A stretch of 64,000 nt of DNA from Sphaerosporella brunnea. Taxonomy: Eukaryota > Ascomycota > Pezizomycetes > Pezizales > Pyronemataceae. Position 1 is the stretch's first letter; every line of letters starts with the position of its first letter. Positions 20,840-35,200 of this stretch are shown piece by piece. The DNA is taken from assembly GCA_008704415.1 (NCBI GenBank), contig VXIS01000068.1:104263-168262 (forward strand). The letters are read 5' to 3'. Below the pieces are notes generated by a model. It had not been told where the DNA came from, ran no database searches, and was given only the letters and a program-made list of their open reading frames with translations. The position numbers were made by a program, and so were the translations under genes.

Positions 20840-22116
20840 GGCGTAACCTTCGAGAGGCGTTTTGTACGAGGAGTGAGCGGCAGTGAGAGAGGGAGAGACG
20901 GAGCGGTTGGAGAGGGGAGAGATGTGAAGGTGGTGGGATTGGCGGGATTGGCTGCTTGGCGGATGCGGCTGATTGCAGGCTAGTGATCAAGACCGGTTAC
21001 ATAAGACGCATAAGATGGATGAGGTAGGTAGAGTAATCTTATCTGATTCTTCAGGCAAGCATTATATCGAACCGCGATGATTGTGTATCTCGAGTTTTGG
21101 ACTTCTTGAAGATGCCACCAGAAGGTCTCTGCCACTGGTTTTTTTTTTCCCCTTCCAGGGAAGCAGACCCTTGAAAAGAAGATCCAGCGCACGGGGAAGT
21201 CACCGCTGCCACATAACAGGTCTGTTGATCCCCATCCGCTCCAACCATGGCTGCCGATCAGCACAGGATGCATGGCCGAGCCCTCTATCAGGTCGGGGAT
21301 GATTGCCGCCATGTGCCCATCCTCACGCAAACAAACTCGAGCTGGAAGCTGGCACCTCATTATCACCCTCACATTAAACTATTATTTGGCTCTCCTATAC
21401 ACCGCATTCATCTGCTCCCGCCGCCATCTTATCCCCTCTCCTTTGCCCCGCACAATTTGTAAGGATAGATACAGAGAAACAAAGCCAGTGAGCAACAACC
21501 CGCCGAAAATAACACTGAAAAAGAGGCAAAAAACTCCGTGAACATTTTGAGCACATGAGTTGGCGGAGGTGGCGGCGGAACGGTTAAAAAAACACAACAC
21601 ATAAACACATAAGGAACACAACCCGAAAACCTCTGCCCATCGATGCACTGCCCTGCCACGCCTGCTAGCTAAACCGTCTACTTAACAGCCCAGCCGACGG
21701 CCATTCGTGAGATATCGTGTCCAACATTCCGCTCATGGTGTGGGGAATCAAGAGTAAGAGCGGCGGATATGCCCATAACATGTAGTTTCAAAACGGACAA
21801 CACCTGTTACACCCGCTGACACAACCAAAAAGAGAGAGAAAAAAAAAAAAAAAAAAAAAAGCAAAGTCAAAGAGCAAAAAGAGGCATCTGATTTCCTCGT
21901 GAAAAGCAAGCTAAAATCCCGTGTATAAGGATCTGAAAAAGCAAACGAGCCAAATGTTGAAAACACCGAAATGTATGCTGCATGCCAAAAGGGGTATTGA
22001 GAAAGGTTCGTGACACAAGTTCAAGTTCAGCCGTCAACACATCCGCAAACAAGTAATTAAAGGATCCGTAAAACAGAAACGAGAGGAAAAGAGAAACTCC
22101 AGACCCGAAGATCTTC
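20840..22116. other. Intergenic between CAF40 and KIN1
   Basis: 1.28 kb holding the CAF40 upstream region and the KIN1 3' flank. An A run lies at about 21,838-21,860. No gene recognised. Confidence 0.4.
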
Positions 22117-25100
22117 CTACAACCTCAACGCCGCCAAGATACGGCTCGCTAAACTCTTGTATTGCCAAGTATTGGTCTTGTTGACGCTCTTGAACTGGAC
22201 GCCATGCAGCGAAAGCAAAGGAACCTTGACGATGTACATTTCAAACTGCAGAATCAAGGAATCCGCCAAAACGCCGTCATTTACGGAGTCGTTCGACGCG
22301 TCGCTGTTCGTATAGCTGGTCTCTGCTCTTTGCCGCCGAGACTGCTTCGATGAACTTGCGGTAGCATTGATACCCGCTTGCGACATTTTTCGGCGGTGCG
22401 ATGGTGAAGTTGAAACCATGTTGGTCACTTCCGCTTCTGCGTTTCCGCCCTCCTGAACGCTCTTCAGGTCGATACTGGGCTTGTGAACACACACAAAGCC
22501 ACCCTTGATTTCTTTGTAGGAAACACCGAGCTGTTCCAATACCCTGATAATTTCTTTTCGAATCTCCATTGGAGGTTTGGTAGAAGTCGTCTGGACACTG
22601 AACAGGCCTTTCAAGTAAACGGGCTTGACATAATCCGCGGAGGGCGTAGTAGAGGCACCAGGATCCCCTCCACTGCCCGCAGATGTGGCAACATCAGCAC
22701 CGTCGTCTGCAGGTATCTCCTCAAGGTTGGCGTTGCTAGCATCCTCGTTCCTTGGCATACGACTTCGCACGCTCTCTCGCTTGCCATGACTGACAGATTT
22801 TGCCCGATGTGCGAAAGACTTATTGGCGGGAGCCACGGATCGCTCGGAACCACTAGTACCGGGAGGATCCATGGAGTTTTTGGTTGGCCTGTACTTTTTC
22901 CGCCAATCCACCTCGGATACACTGGTAGAGCGTCCCAAAGGCTGAAATTTCTTTGACGAAGACCCGCCGTCGGAGGTTGTGGGAGGAGTCAAGAGATCTG
23001 GCTGCCCTGACTGAGATGCGTTACCGTCTGCCACGGGGCGAGGAGCTTCTTTCGGCCGCCGGATAGAGAGGCTCGATCTGGGAACATTGGCTGTGGGCTG
23101 ATCCGGAGGCTGCACCGAAAGAGTCGGCATGGGTGATTTGCCATTCGCAGATTCCCCTCTTTGATGAGAGCCGTGTCGCCTGGTGCTCAAACGCCTAAAC
23201 ATGTTCCCAACTGAGAGATCCTTCCGTACCGGGGGTTGCTGTTCCACCTTTGGTTGTTGAGCAGCGGGGGCCCCCATGTTTACGTTCTTCATCGCCTCCG
23301 AAACTTCGTCGTCTCCGTGAGTCCTCGCTCTAGGTCTGGTCCTTCCGGAAGTGGGGGCTGGCTCACCCTTCAATTCGTAACTTGTCTCGCTGGTATGTGC
23401 AAGCTCCGGTTGCCTGGGGACAGACATGTTTGCGAGCTTCTCGACGTCCGGCGCCGGGAGTCCCGATTGGGATCCAGACCCCATCTTAGCCCGATCCCGT
23501 TCCAGCCTCTCCCGCACGAGATAGTACACGGATATTAGGGGGTTATAAGCGTTGATAGGGTCGGTAGAAGTATACGGTAGAACTTCAGCGCTGGGGGCCG
23601 TGAGGGTATCCTTGGAGTTGGTGGATGACCGTCTCTTATAGAAGTCGAACGCAAACGGCTTCTTTTTCTCCAGGTAAGAAGGAGAGGCCGAAGGAGTTTC
23701 GCGCTGGGCTTGCCTGACTGCCATTTGATAGTCTTCGGAGTTGATGAGTTTCGTCAACTGAGTCGTGATCACATCCGACGACCCAAACTCAAAGCCGGTC
23801 ATGCCTTGCACGACCTCCGGGTCAAGGGGCAATGTTAGTGGTTCCCGAGCAGGCAAGTGGTTTTCTGGGGGAGAGGTGTAACCCTTCATGAGCCAGGGAT
23901 GCGTCATGATTTCCTGGAGAGAGGCACGTTGCTTGGGATCCGTCACTAACATTCGCGAGAGAAGGTGACGGCACTCTGCAGTCCATAGTCAGTACCTTGC
24001 CAATCGGGCAGTGCAAGCGTCGTCGTACCATTCGAAAGCCATTGTGGATAGTCTACTGCTCCCCGCTTGATCTTTGCATGCAATGCCGGCATGTTCTGGT
24101 CATCAAAAGGCACTTTCCCGCACACCAAAACGTAGAGTACAATTCCAAAACTCCACACATCGACCTCCGGCCCGATATACTGCTTCGCTTGCAAGAGTTC
24201 CGGCGCCGCAAAGTAAAGGGACCCACAGAATGTCTTTAGGTGAGCGCGAGGAGAGAAAAGGTTGGAGAGACCAAAATCAATAATCTTGATGTCACCAGTC
24301 TTCGAGATGAGAATGTTTTCAATCTTGAGATCCCGATGTACGATTGAGTTCCTGTGGCAATAGTCCAAGGCACTTGCGATCTGCCTCCCAAATTTGCGGG
24401 CTTGTTTCTCCTTCAGTCTGCCATGCGAGATGATATAATCCAGCATCTGCCCGCCGTTGACATACTCGCACAGCATGTACCAGTGATTGTTGGTTTTAAT
24501 GACGTCCCGCATTCCACAAATGTAGGGATGGTCCAAAAGCGTGACAATAGCCGCCTCCCTCGCGGTACGAATCTCTTTGCTTTCGTCATGGCGAGGGGGA
24601 TAAGGCTGTCCTGTTGCCGGATCGTTGCCCGTCTGTATCAGTTGCCTTGGAACTATCTTGACGGCGACCTGCAGCAGCATGTACAATAAGCTTCCAAACG
24701 TGCATCAGTCAGGAGGCCAATATTACCTGCTCTCCGCTGTCAGCTTCCTTTGCCAGCTTGACCTTTCCCATGCTACCGGCTCCAATCGTCTTGCCGAGTT
24801 GCCAGGTTCCACTTGGGCCATGAATAGACGCCTTTCTAGGACGTTGCATCTGCCGAGCAGGGTCATTGTCCAAGACAACCGGTGGCTGTGCGTGGCTCGA
24901 AGGGCCAGTAGCAGCAGCAGCGGAGGCTGACATTTGCGACGGCTGTCTCGAGTGACCGGGCCTATGAGTGGGTGCGTTTGCCAAACGCGATGTTCCGGCG
25001 TCACGAGATGCTAGCTGCTCGAGACCGTGATCGCCTTCTCTCGATGGAGGGGCAGTGCTCCTGGTGGCAGACTGCTGGCGCTGGTGCTGCCGAGTGCTGT

Positions 25101-25149
25101 GCTGCCGCTGGAGTATAACAGGACTCTGATGTGATGCAGGAACTGACAT
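22117..25149 (-). CDS. KIN1: Ser/Thr protein kinase of the Kin1/MARK/PAR-1 group
   Basis: Cortical kinase acting in polarity and exocytosis. Exons on the minus strand are 24727-25149, 24029-24668 and 22117-23975, joining in frame to 973 residues. The P-loop GAGSMGKV is at residues 123-130. The catalytic Lys is in VAVK (145), [10 protein letters not shown] starts at 252, DFGLSN is at 272-277, and '[14 protein letters not shown]' is the activation segment. The kinase domain closes with '[17 protein letters not shown]'. About 500 low-complexity Ser/Pro residues follow. The C-terminus '[23 protein letters not shown]...[17 protein letters not shown]' is the KA1 domain that binds acidic phospholipids, which places it in the Kin1/MARK group and not with Snf1. 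The start opens a Gln/Ser-rich leader. An in-frame ATG near 24,686 lies in intron sequence and is rejected. Confidence 0.93.
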
Positions 25150-26714
25150 TGTGCGATGTGAGCAAGATCGTTGGTCTCAGGTTTGAAACCTGAGATATGA
25201 TAAGCAAGAGTGATCGCAGAAGCTCAAGCGGATCGGCAGGCAGACGATTCGAGTGAGAAGCGATTCGAGTGAGAAGCGATTCGAGTATGTAGTGAGCCGA
25301 GGACCAATGACAACTGGATGCGAAGCGGGAGATAGGTTGATTGCGGGATATGACGAAGGCACGGGGGGCTATCGCAGGGTTGGCTGGTTGTTAATGTTGC
25401 CGGGAGGAAATGACGACGGATCCAGAACCTCTAAAAGCTTGTAGCTACAGCGACAAGTGCAGCGAGAAACAGCAGGCGAAAGAATGGTTGTTCTGTTCGC
25501 TGTAACGCCGACCGCATCGAGTGAGTGACCACAGAAGGGAAGAGGGGTCGAGTGGGACAAGCTGATGATTGTCGCCAAGCGAGGAGGTGAGCGCGAAGAG
25601 CGGGAGATTCGCGACGACGAAGGGCGGGATATGACAGAGTAGCGGAGAAAGGGTTCAGCTCAGGAAAAGGAGAAAGAGTAATGTGGGCTCCTGTCAGAGG
25701 GTGGTGGGTAGGAGATTGTGGGGTGTAGGGTAACGGCGGGGGGGTGTGGAGCGGGGGAGGAGGAAGGGGGGGGGGCAGAAGCTTAAGGCGAAGGAGGAGG
25801 CGTGGGAAGAGGGTATGTGTGGATGGGGAGTTGTTGGTTGTGTGGTGGTGGTTGTGGGTTTGGTTTGTTTGGGGGGGGTGGTGGGCGTGATGCGTTCGGC
25901 GAGAGTGCAACAGCAGGAGCAGCAGGGGCAGGGGGGGGGGTTGGATCCAATTGATGACACCGTCAACTGGGCAGGTAAATTAGTAAAAGGCCGCCCCCCA
26001 GCCAACGAAACCTCCTGCTGGCTTTCGGATCTTGGAGGGAAAAGCAGAGCACAGCGATAGGCGGTTTTGTTTGTCACCGCTCGCTGCTCATCGCGCTCAC
26101 GGCCGGTAGAATCCCCTATGGCTGCGACTTTCCGTTGAAGCGGATTCTACTGTATTCTGCCTCCAGTTATAGCCGGAGTCTTCTCCGCCTCCCTCTTCCG
26201 TCTCCGTTAAATCTGAATCAGTCACGATATCGATCAGCAGTGACGAAAGGCGGGGGGATGCTGCATAAGCCCAACGGCTATCTAGCAACTATACGTAGTG
26301 ACTCGTATGTAGAGCAGCAACCAGGCATCTGCATATCTACTCTATCGCTCAGGTACCTGGGCCGGAGTCGATACATAAAGTGCTTGATATCGAACATGCC
26401 GCTTCTCCGCAGAGGACGGCCCCTCCAATTCTGCCATCTACTTTGCCCCCCGCCCCCCAAAACCAGCGAAACAACCCCTCCCTCCCCGCTCCCCGCCCCG
26501 TGGTAAGCCGACTGGTGGAGAGCCATCTAGCCATGGGCAGACAGCTGCCGCGCATGGTACTATCATCCCGCTCCGTGAAAAAACTCATCGACGTGCGCCC
26601 TTAGCGCTAAACCGCCCATAGACTAGTGCCCCTCTCAACTTGATAGAGCTCGTACCTGGTATGCACTGCAACCCCCCCTCGAAGATCAACAACCACTTCC
26701 CGAGGCATGACGAC
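25150..26714. promoter_or_regulatory. Divergent upstream region of KIN1 and the G-patch gene
   Basis: 1.56 kb with G-rich runs at about 25,736-25,776 and 25,931-25,940 and a short tandem repeat near 25,245. No coding gene recognised; the long leader is usual for a regulated kinase gene. Confidence 0.4.
25245..25292. repeat. Short tandem repeat, about 16 bp unit
   Basis: The unit cgattcgagtgagaag occurs almost three times in direct succession upstream of KIN1. Confidence 0.7.
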
Positions 26715-28866
26715 ATGCCGTACAAACGGAACCGCTCCGAATTCGAGCAATCGCCAAACCAGTCACCCTCCTTCGCGCTGTACGGAACAGCTCTCCCTCC
26801 GCTCGACTCTTCCACCAGAGACGACGGTTCCTACGTACCGGCATGGAAGCAAGAGGTGGTGGATGAGCGAGGCCGAAAGCGCCTTCACGGCGCCTTCACC
26901 GGTGGCTTCAGTGCTGGGTTGTATCCTCTCCGTGAGAGTGTGATTTTGCGTGACTGCTGACGCAAGGCTATGCACAGTTACTTCAATACCGTAGGATCTA
27001 AAGAAGGTCAGCACGAGATCCCCGCCACCACCACCACCCACCGTCGTCATCGCTAACTGGGACGCGTTTTTCTAGGATGGACACCTTCCGCCTTCAAATC
27101 GTCACGTGGCGCACGCGCCAAAACGGGCCTCCCGAAGCCGGAAGATTTCATGGATGAGGAAGACCTCCGAGAAGCTGAAGAAGCGCGTCAGATCGAGATG
27201 AACAGGAATTTTGTGGGGATAGGCGGACCGGAAGATGGAAGGCAGCCTCGCACGCTGATGGATCTGCTGATCCCGGCAATTGAGGATACCATGGGAACGA
27301 AGCTGCTCAAAAAGATGGGCTGGAAGGAAGGTCAGGGTATCGGGCCGAAGACGTTAAGGAAAGCTAAGGATTTCGACGGCGAAACCGAAGGTAGCAGTGG
27401 GAGTAAAGAGTTCCTCTTTGCGCCGGAGAACGCGAGGTTGGTGTCATTCAGGCGGAAGGACGACGTGCATGGTCTTGGGTACGCCGTGGAGGCTCCATTT
27501 GGAAAGTCGGGAAAGCAGGATGAGGGAAATACCGATGTCATCGGCTTTGGCACCGGCTCAAAGCCCGCCAAGTTGAAGAAGCCCACCGGGCCTGCTTTCG
27601 GCGTTGGTATACTCAATGACGATGGAGAAGATGACGAGGATCCCTATGAGATTCGACCGAAGTCCTCCTACAATAGAGTTATCGGAGGGGACAAGCCGAA
27701 GAAGAAGCCAGCAGCTCGTCCTTTAGCAGGAAAACATGTGTTTGTGCCCAAGAAAGCGGCGACCTTGAAGAGCTACGAGACTGCTCGGAAGTGTCACGAT
27801 GGCCGGTTGCCGCTGCCTGGGTTCATACTCGCGGACGTCACTGTCGAGCCCCAGAAGCCTCATTACCCACCTCCGACAGTCCCGGAAGACTGGAAAATCC
27901 CTGGGATGGCAGAAAAAACACCTGCGCCAAAGGCTGTCTCAACTGGCGATGCTTCGGTAGCAAAACTTGACCCCCGCGCCCGCGGAGCTCTGCTTGGGGA
28001 AGCGCCACTGCCAGGAAAGTCAGTCTTCGACTTTCTGACTCCTGAGGCCCGGAACCGGATAGCCAATCTGACCGGCAAGACCGATCTCCCTCAAGGATTA
28101 GGTGAAGCTCCACCTTCAACCACACGTTCCACCATTGCCGATATTGTCCCACAGCTAGATTCCAGCGTCGCACTCTCTGCCTTGAAAGGTGGATACATGC
28201 CCTATGGCGATGATCTTGAGAAGCGCGCAAGGTATCGGTCATTCCTCGAAATCAAAGCTGGGCTACGAGAAGGCCTTCCTGATAGAGTATGTACTTATGC
28301 TCTTGCCACAATCATAATACATTAGGTACTGATATGCACAGAAATACGGCATGAATACACAAGACTGGGTCAAAGAAATGACCGAATTTGTGGGAGCTGC
28401 GCGCATCTTCAAACCCCTTTCAGGCTCGATGGCAACGCGTTTCACCTCCTCAGCCTCGACGAACATCCAGGGTAACATGGATAAAAGCTTCGATTCTGAC
28501 GTCCTGATTAATCGCCCTGCTGCCAAGGAGGAGGACCCCGCAGAGGCTGCAGCGAGGATGTCGATGTATGGACCGCTCACTAGAAGTGTGATTGAGTGGA
28601 CCCCCAACCGGCTGTTGTGCAAGCGGTTCAATGTTCAGTACATGGGGCCCAATACCGCTACGGCCGAGATTAAATCGGCCGCTGCCGCGAATTTTGGAGT
28701 CCCTGACATTGGTTCTGGTGGGGTTGAGGTGCCGATTGCAGAGACATCCAAGCCAGATGTGCTGCAAATAGACGCGGAGAAGAATGAAGCATTGGAAGGG
28801 GAGAGGGCAGCTGATGAAGTATTCAAGAACATTTTCGGAGATTCGGACGATGATGAGGATGAGTAG
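26715..28866 (+). CDS. G-patch protein, GPATCH1/TOUGH family
   Basis: Nuclear RNA-processing factor that associates with spliceosomes in other eukaryotes. Exons 26715-26917, 26978-27006 (29 nt), 27076-28286 and 28342-28866 join in frame to 655 residues. The start [12 protein letters not shown] precedes '[11 protein letters not shown]', the usual family N-terminus. An in-frame ATG at about 26,660 is less likely. The family N-terminal domain follows: '[31 protein letters not shown]' is recreated only by splicing exons 1-3, and '[10 protein letters not shown]' comes after it. The G-patch lies near residues 150-170 ([19 protein letters not shown]). Later, around residues 435-500, '[17 protein letters not shown]' and '[23 protein letters not shown]' resemble the SURP-like region of GPATCH1. 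The C-terminus is acidic (GDSDDDEDE). Confidence 0.92.
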
Positions 28867-29226
28867 AGTAGATTCCTACTCTGCTGCTTGGCGGCCCCAA
28901 GCTGAAAACTTTTGTTAATACGAGTGCGGATCCATGACTTCACTGCATCTTGAGATGTTCATCGTGAACTTGCATGCTTAGCGAGCCAACTGAGTCGGCC
29001 GGCGGTAGGGCTGAACGTTTGACGCGGCAGCGAATGTCCCCGCTTGGCAGCGCGCTAGTCGCGGCTTGCTAACCGCTACGCGTGCTTTTAAGCTTCTGGA
29101 GCTTCAGGAACTAGGCATTTCTTCCGATCTAATCCTACTTCGTATGGCAACCCCCCATGCACAGAAACGCCCTAGAACTACCCCCCTTCCGCTCGTTTAC
29201 CAAACCAAGTACCACATCCACTCACA
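28867..29226. promoter_or_regulatory. Intergenic, DPM1 promoter
   Basis: 360 bp between two plus-strand genes. No strong core element recognised. Confidence 0.35.
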
Positions 29227-30088
<862 letters not shown>

Positions 30089-30587
30089 GGATATATCCGA
30101 GAGAGTTCTGTACAGTAATGGCGTCGTAATGTAATGCAAATGTTCTGCTTTCTCCTGAGCCAATGTCTTGTTACTCTGGATGTGATTACACGTCGCCATA
30201 GGATAAGGATAGACGAGGAGTTGCTCCCGTGTTCAAGCATTGAGGTCCGAGATTTATTGGCCGAAGGAGAATCTCAAGTTCCATGGGTGTGTAGACTACT
30301 GTACCTGCTTAAATACTTAGGTACCGTCCTCGACAAGTCTCAAGAGTTCCTGCATCAGCAATTGCAAGCCCGGCGGCGTTGAGTGTGCCAAGTCCTAGTT
30401 TAAGGTTTGAGGGTTTAGTCACTCACATTGTCCGACATCCCATCTCATCTTGACGACCAGGGGTGATTGACGCGCCGAACATCATTGCAGTACTTTACAC
30501 GCTCGACGCGCTCCCATCACCTACTACAACTACTACTACAACCACCACCACCACCATCACCACACCACCACGCACGACAATCCTAAA

Positions 30588-32238
30588 ATGAATGACCCAC
30601 CGCCGGTTTCCCCAGAGCTCGCTGCGCTCCGTCACCTTGAAGAGTTCGCGTCGTTCGGCCAGTTCCTCTTCAACTTCGGAACGGACATCCTTGCGCTTCC
30701 TCACGATTTCGGACGGGAGGTGCGCGACAACCTCGTCCCCTCGAGTATTTTTGTATTGACAATGGTTTAGGAGCTCGAAGCCGAAATCTTTACTCCCAAC
30801 TCAGAGATCATGCAGCGAATCTGCTTGGGTCTGCTCAAGATGGTGTCGTCGCAGCGAGGTCTGACATTTGAGAACTTCGAGGAGTATACTCGGCGGCAGT
30901 ACCGTTCGAAAAAGCCCTACGCAAACCCTTTCGGAGACGAAGCGGAACCTATCAAGTTTTGGGATCTCGATGTCCCAACTAGAGCCCGGATCCTGCATCA
31001 ACTGAGTGTGTGGGTCTTCTTACACCCCGAAAGGATCAGAGATAAGTTGAAAACTACAAGCGACAAGGAGCAACTGGAATGGGTACGCTATTCATTGCCG
31101 ATCCTGCTACGTCGCTGAGAATATGACTGACTGGCGCGACAGCGCATGGAGCCCTGTGGCTTTGACTGCCACGGAAATACTTACTACATCCTCGACGATA
31201 ACCGCTTGTACAAGCGCACGCCCTGGGTTTTCGAGTCCAAGAAAGCGAAAGCAGCTAAGCGCACTGGCAAAGCGACAAAGCGACGCCGAGTGTCGTCGGA
31301 ACCGCCCGAGGATGCCTCAGATGAGACGAAGACCCCCGGCGGAGTTTGGTCGTGTGTCTGCGCCACGCTGCATGACTGGACTATCTTTGTCAATAGCATT
31401 GAGAGCTCTAAAGACCCAGACGAGAAGGCGCTGTGCGCTTATCTGAAGCAAGACGTCATGCCCGTGCTCAATAAAGTGTGGGTTGAGATGGAAAAGCAGC
31501 GCCAGCTGCAGGCTGCCGTGGCCAACAGGAAGCGTTCCAGTCGCTTGGATGAAAAGATGGCTCGGCAGCGAGAGGATGAAGAGAGAGCTGCCGCTGAACG
31601 GCGGGAAGCTAAAGAGGTCGCCGCTTCCTTAAAGGATAAGCAGGAAAACGAGAGAAAGGATAAGGTAGCTTCCAATTGCACTCCATCAATGTATTTTTGT
31701 TCAACTAACACGCACTATAGGAGCGTGAACAGCGAATGAAGCTTCGCGAACAGCGTATGAAGGAGCGCGAGATCCAGAAGCTTCAGTCGAGCAGAGCTAC
31801 CTCCGCAACCGACGATTCATCCACTTCAGGAACCCGGCGATCTTCTAGAAGAGCGACCGTCGCAGCTGAAAAGGAGGAGTGGGCGTTTGACTGCATTTGT
31901 GGTGTACATGGAATGAATTATGTACGATTACTCACATGGTCATTCGTTTGTATGGTGCTGGTTGCTGACTTTTCGTTCTTTAGGAGGATGGTACTAACAT
32001 CATCGCGTGCGATTCATGCGATGTATGGCAGCACCTCAAATGCCAGAACCTGCCTCCGGGTGGCGAGGAGAAAGAGTTCATCTGTGATCTCTGCCGCAAG
32101 AACTCGAAACAGGCTGACGGACAGCCACCAAGCCCTTCAGTCATCAAGCTTCGTGTTGGCCCTCCTTCACCAGAGAAGACTCGAGCTTCCGCGCCATCTC
32201 TTGGTGCCTCGTCGGCCGGTATTACCCAGAGCTCTTAA
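30588..32238 (+). CDS. PHD-finger chromatin protein (left-arm copy, intact)
   Basis: Five exons (30588-30719, 30771-31082, 31143-31664, 31721-31921, 31984-32238) join in frame to 473 residues. The N-terminal 170 residues contain 'ELAALRHLEEFASFGQFLFNF' and 'ARILHQLSVWVF', resembling a DDT/WHIM-like helical region of chromatin-remodelling proteins (inference). A Lys/Glu/Arg-rich coiled-coil stretch spans about residues 250-345. The C-terminus is a canonical C4HC3 PHD finger: C380, C382, C398, C401, H406, C409, C423 and C426, split by the last intron. Such fingers commonly read histone H3 tails. I cannot name the orthologue; Ioc2-type or Rsf1-type proteins are candidates. The 5' UTR holds an ACC/ACT-rich tract (about 30,518-30,565). 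A frameshifted mirror copy is at 62,074-63,714. Confidence 0.85.
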
Positions 32239-35200
32239 TAGCTATCAGGCTACAGGCATTAACGGGCGGCCACTTCGCTGGCCCCTGGGTACAAATAAAA
32301 TAGAACAATTCCAATTGATGTACAGACTATAAATCTCTTTGCTCCGCCAATTGCAGGTGGCCCGCTATTCGCTATACCGCTACCATTCGCTTGAATTCCA
32401 CTCTAGAGGTAGATATGTGATGTGAGCGGCCTCTTTTTTGACCCCGTCCGCCAGTAGGGTCGGCAGTGACGGTTCCATCAGAAGCCTGGTCTGTCGCTGG
32501 CAGTGTTGTCAATAGCCAGCCTTAAAAGCCGCAGCCCTATCGGCTGGCTCTCTTAATCAGCCAGCCAAAGGAATGAAGCCCAGCCAGCAGCCCAGGCTGT
32601 GACAAGAGGTGTTCGATGTTCCCTGTTCTTATAAAAACATGGTTGTAGTTCCAAACTCGCGGTGTATCACTCGCAGCCCAGACAACCCACTCGTCCTCAT
32701 TTTGGACAGCCTGGCTAAACCAAACAGCCCGGCTGTTCTCTTTATGTAGCCCGCCCAGCACGCCCGGATTTTTGGGCCGGCTATGTATTAGCTACGTCGA
32801 GCGAGATCAGTCCCGTCTCCTGCTGGTGCCGTGAACAGAAACACGAGCCGAGAATATGCCCTCGCAGCAGCTCAGTGGTTCTATTTGTTATTGAAGCGGT
32901 TGTTTTCTTAGGGTTGGAGTTTGAAGAGATAAATACGATGAAACAACCGCTGATAGGCTTCTTAGAGTTCTTTTTTGTACATATCATATGACGGCTTTGA
33001 ACAAAACTGCTAGTACAGATAGATATGATGTGTGGGGGGATGGGCCGATAGAATCGCAGCTGATAGATTGGGCAGCGAACCTTCTCGTGCGCGTTGCATG
33101 CATGATATCTGATGTATGCGGTCTTGTTCCGGCCGAATTCTTGCCATATATATTTGGAAGCTCAGATTCCCATTTAATGCATTTTCTTCTGCTCGTCACT
33201 CTCTCCTTCGGTACATACCTGCATACCGTTTCGGTTTATTTTTAAGAAAAAAAAAAAACATTTCTCGGGGTGCCGTTTCGGCTTGCCTTTTACATATCAC
33301 CCACCGCCACCGCCATGCACACCACAGCTGCAGCAAAGGTGCGTTTTTACACATTCGGGGGTTTCCCCACAACCACATGGACAGGGTGGTGGTGGTGGGA
33401 TCGGTATGTTATGCATGTGCATAACCGAAAATAGCTTTTTTGGACAGCATCAGTTCGGGGAATGCTTGCTTGCGGGTTCATCAGATCTCACACTGCGTCA
33501 TGGGCAATCAATCCCGACCATCATGTGCAGGTGCCATCAATCCATCCACTTCCTCCCCATCAACATCGATCATATCAGATCAGATGCAGCTTTCCCTTTC
33601 AGGATGAGGGAGGGCCACCCGGGTACAGCAAACAGTACTCCTCCCACCCCCCCCCCCCCAGCCTACTTTGGGCAGCGCAGGGAAAGTGCAAACGGTTGAG
33701 CCACCCGGCCAGATCAGATCCACGAACCACAACTCCTCCACACCCTCCACCTGTCAACGTGACCGGCGCCCTGCGTAGGCCTTCTACCCTAGTCCACCCC
33801 CGGTCCTGGCCACAAAGGATACATCCGGGAGACTTCTCGCTGGCGGCGGTAGTGATTCCGTACGTACCTAAGTGGACACTTGGTACAAACTGGGCCGGGA
33901 AGAGAGAGTGATCTTTGTGCCACACCTCGTCAATCAGACGTGTACCCACCGTGATGCTGATGACGATGATGATGATGTGGGCCAACCACTTTCAGAATTT
34001 TTCTGGATACATTTCTGCCTGGTTCTGAGGCGCACTTTTGCACTTTCGCATCAAGCCGCTTTTTGCACTTTGGGGTGCTTTTTCCCGAGATATGGATGGA
34101 TGATGCGCTCCCCCCCCCCTTCCCCGAAGATGGAGCCCAACCAACCAATCAACTCTGGAACTGCACTTGTGAGATGGAGTATGTGATGAGGGAAGGGTCC
34201 ACCGCGTAGGTAATAGCGTTCGAATAGAATGAATACACCAGCAGCGGCAGCATCGGTATGGCGGAATTGTTTACCACCAGAATCGAGAATCAAACCCACC
34301 CACGTACGGTAACACAGCCCCAACTACTGAAAGCCGTTCCCGTTTTATTGCTATTTTTGATTTTGGTAGCTCATATTTGAGGCCGTGAACGTGCAAAGAA
34401 CTGATATTTGGTTGCGTAAGGCTTGGTGTCCGTCTCAACGGGAAAAATTGTAAACACAATGTTTGGCGTCCAACTCTGTCCGGTCCATTCTTGGACGCTG
34501 GGGCATGGACGGAGCGGCCACATTTGAGGTGGCCAAACCCAGATGCTGCTGCTGCTGCTGCTGCTGCGCGCTGCTGTTCCGCCTCATCTGTCAAGCCCCG
34601 ACTAAACAAAGACTGCGCAGGCCGCCGTTCGGATCCCGAGCGAAGGCCCAGCTCAGCTGTAGCAGTCATGTACCCTTTCCAAACCCAAACCGACGGCCAG
34701 AGACACCAGGGACAAAGAATGCGAAACGGCAGAGGGGCAGTTTAGTTGTGCAGTGTCGTTTGAGGGAAGGGAAGTGGGAAGAAGCGGAGAGCTCGGGCTG
34801 GTTTTTACCCTTGGGGGGTTTTTTTTTTGCCAATTATCAACTACGTATACTACGTCGGCGGCGGGAGCTCGAGCTGGGGGCATGTTCAGTTGTCGATTGC
34901 ATCTCTGTCTATACGTCCTCTCGCCTCTTAGATATCTCTGCTCTGCCTCTGCGACATAGCTACCCGTCCGCCAATCTCTCATTCGTCAACGGGGGTTTTG
35001 TCACAATCCTTACAGCCGCGCGGACCACCACCACCACCACCACCACCGCCACCACCACCACGGCCTGCTGTGATCAGGATATCCCGGCCAGCACCTCAGA
35101 ATAATAAGGCTTCTGGCAGGACCACCAGCACCACCGCCCTCCGGGAAATCTGCCGCACGTCTAGACCGGCACAGGAGAAAATCCGGAAGTGGCCAGCCAC

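Noticed and set aside
24625..24930. Plus-strand ORF of 101 codons over the KIN1 first intron
   Set aside because: It overlaps KIN1 exons in antisense and has no features of its own.
34463..35104. 213-codon ORF with poly-Cys and poly-Thr runs
   Set aside because: It is driven by CTG and ACC microsatellites; the mirrored copy breaks into different frames and no domain is visible.
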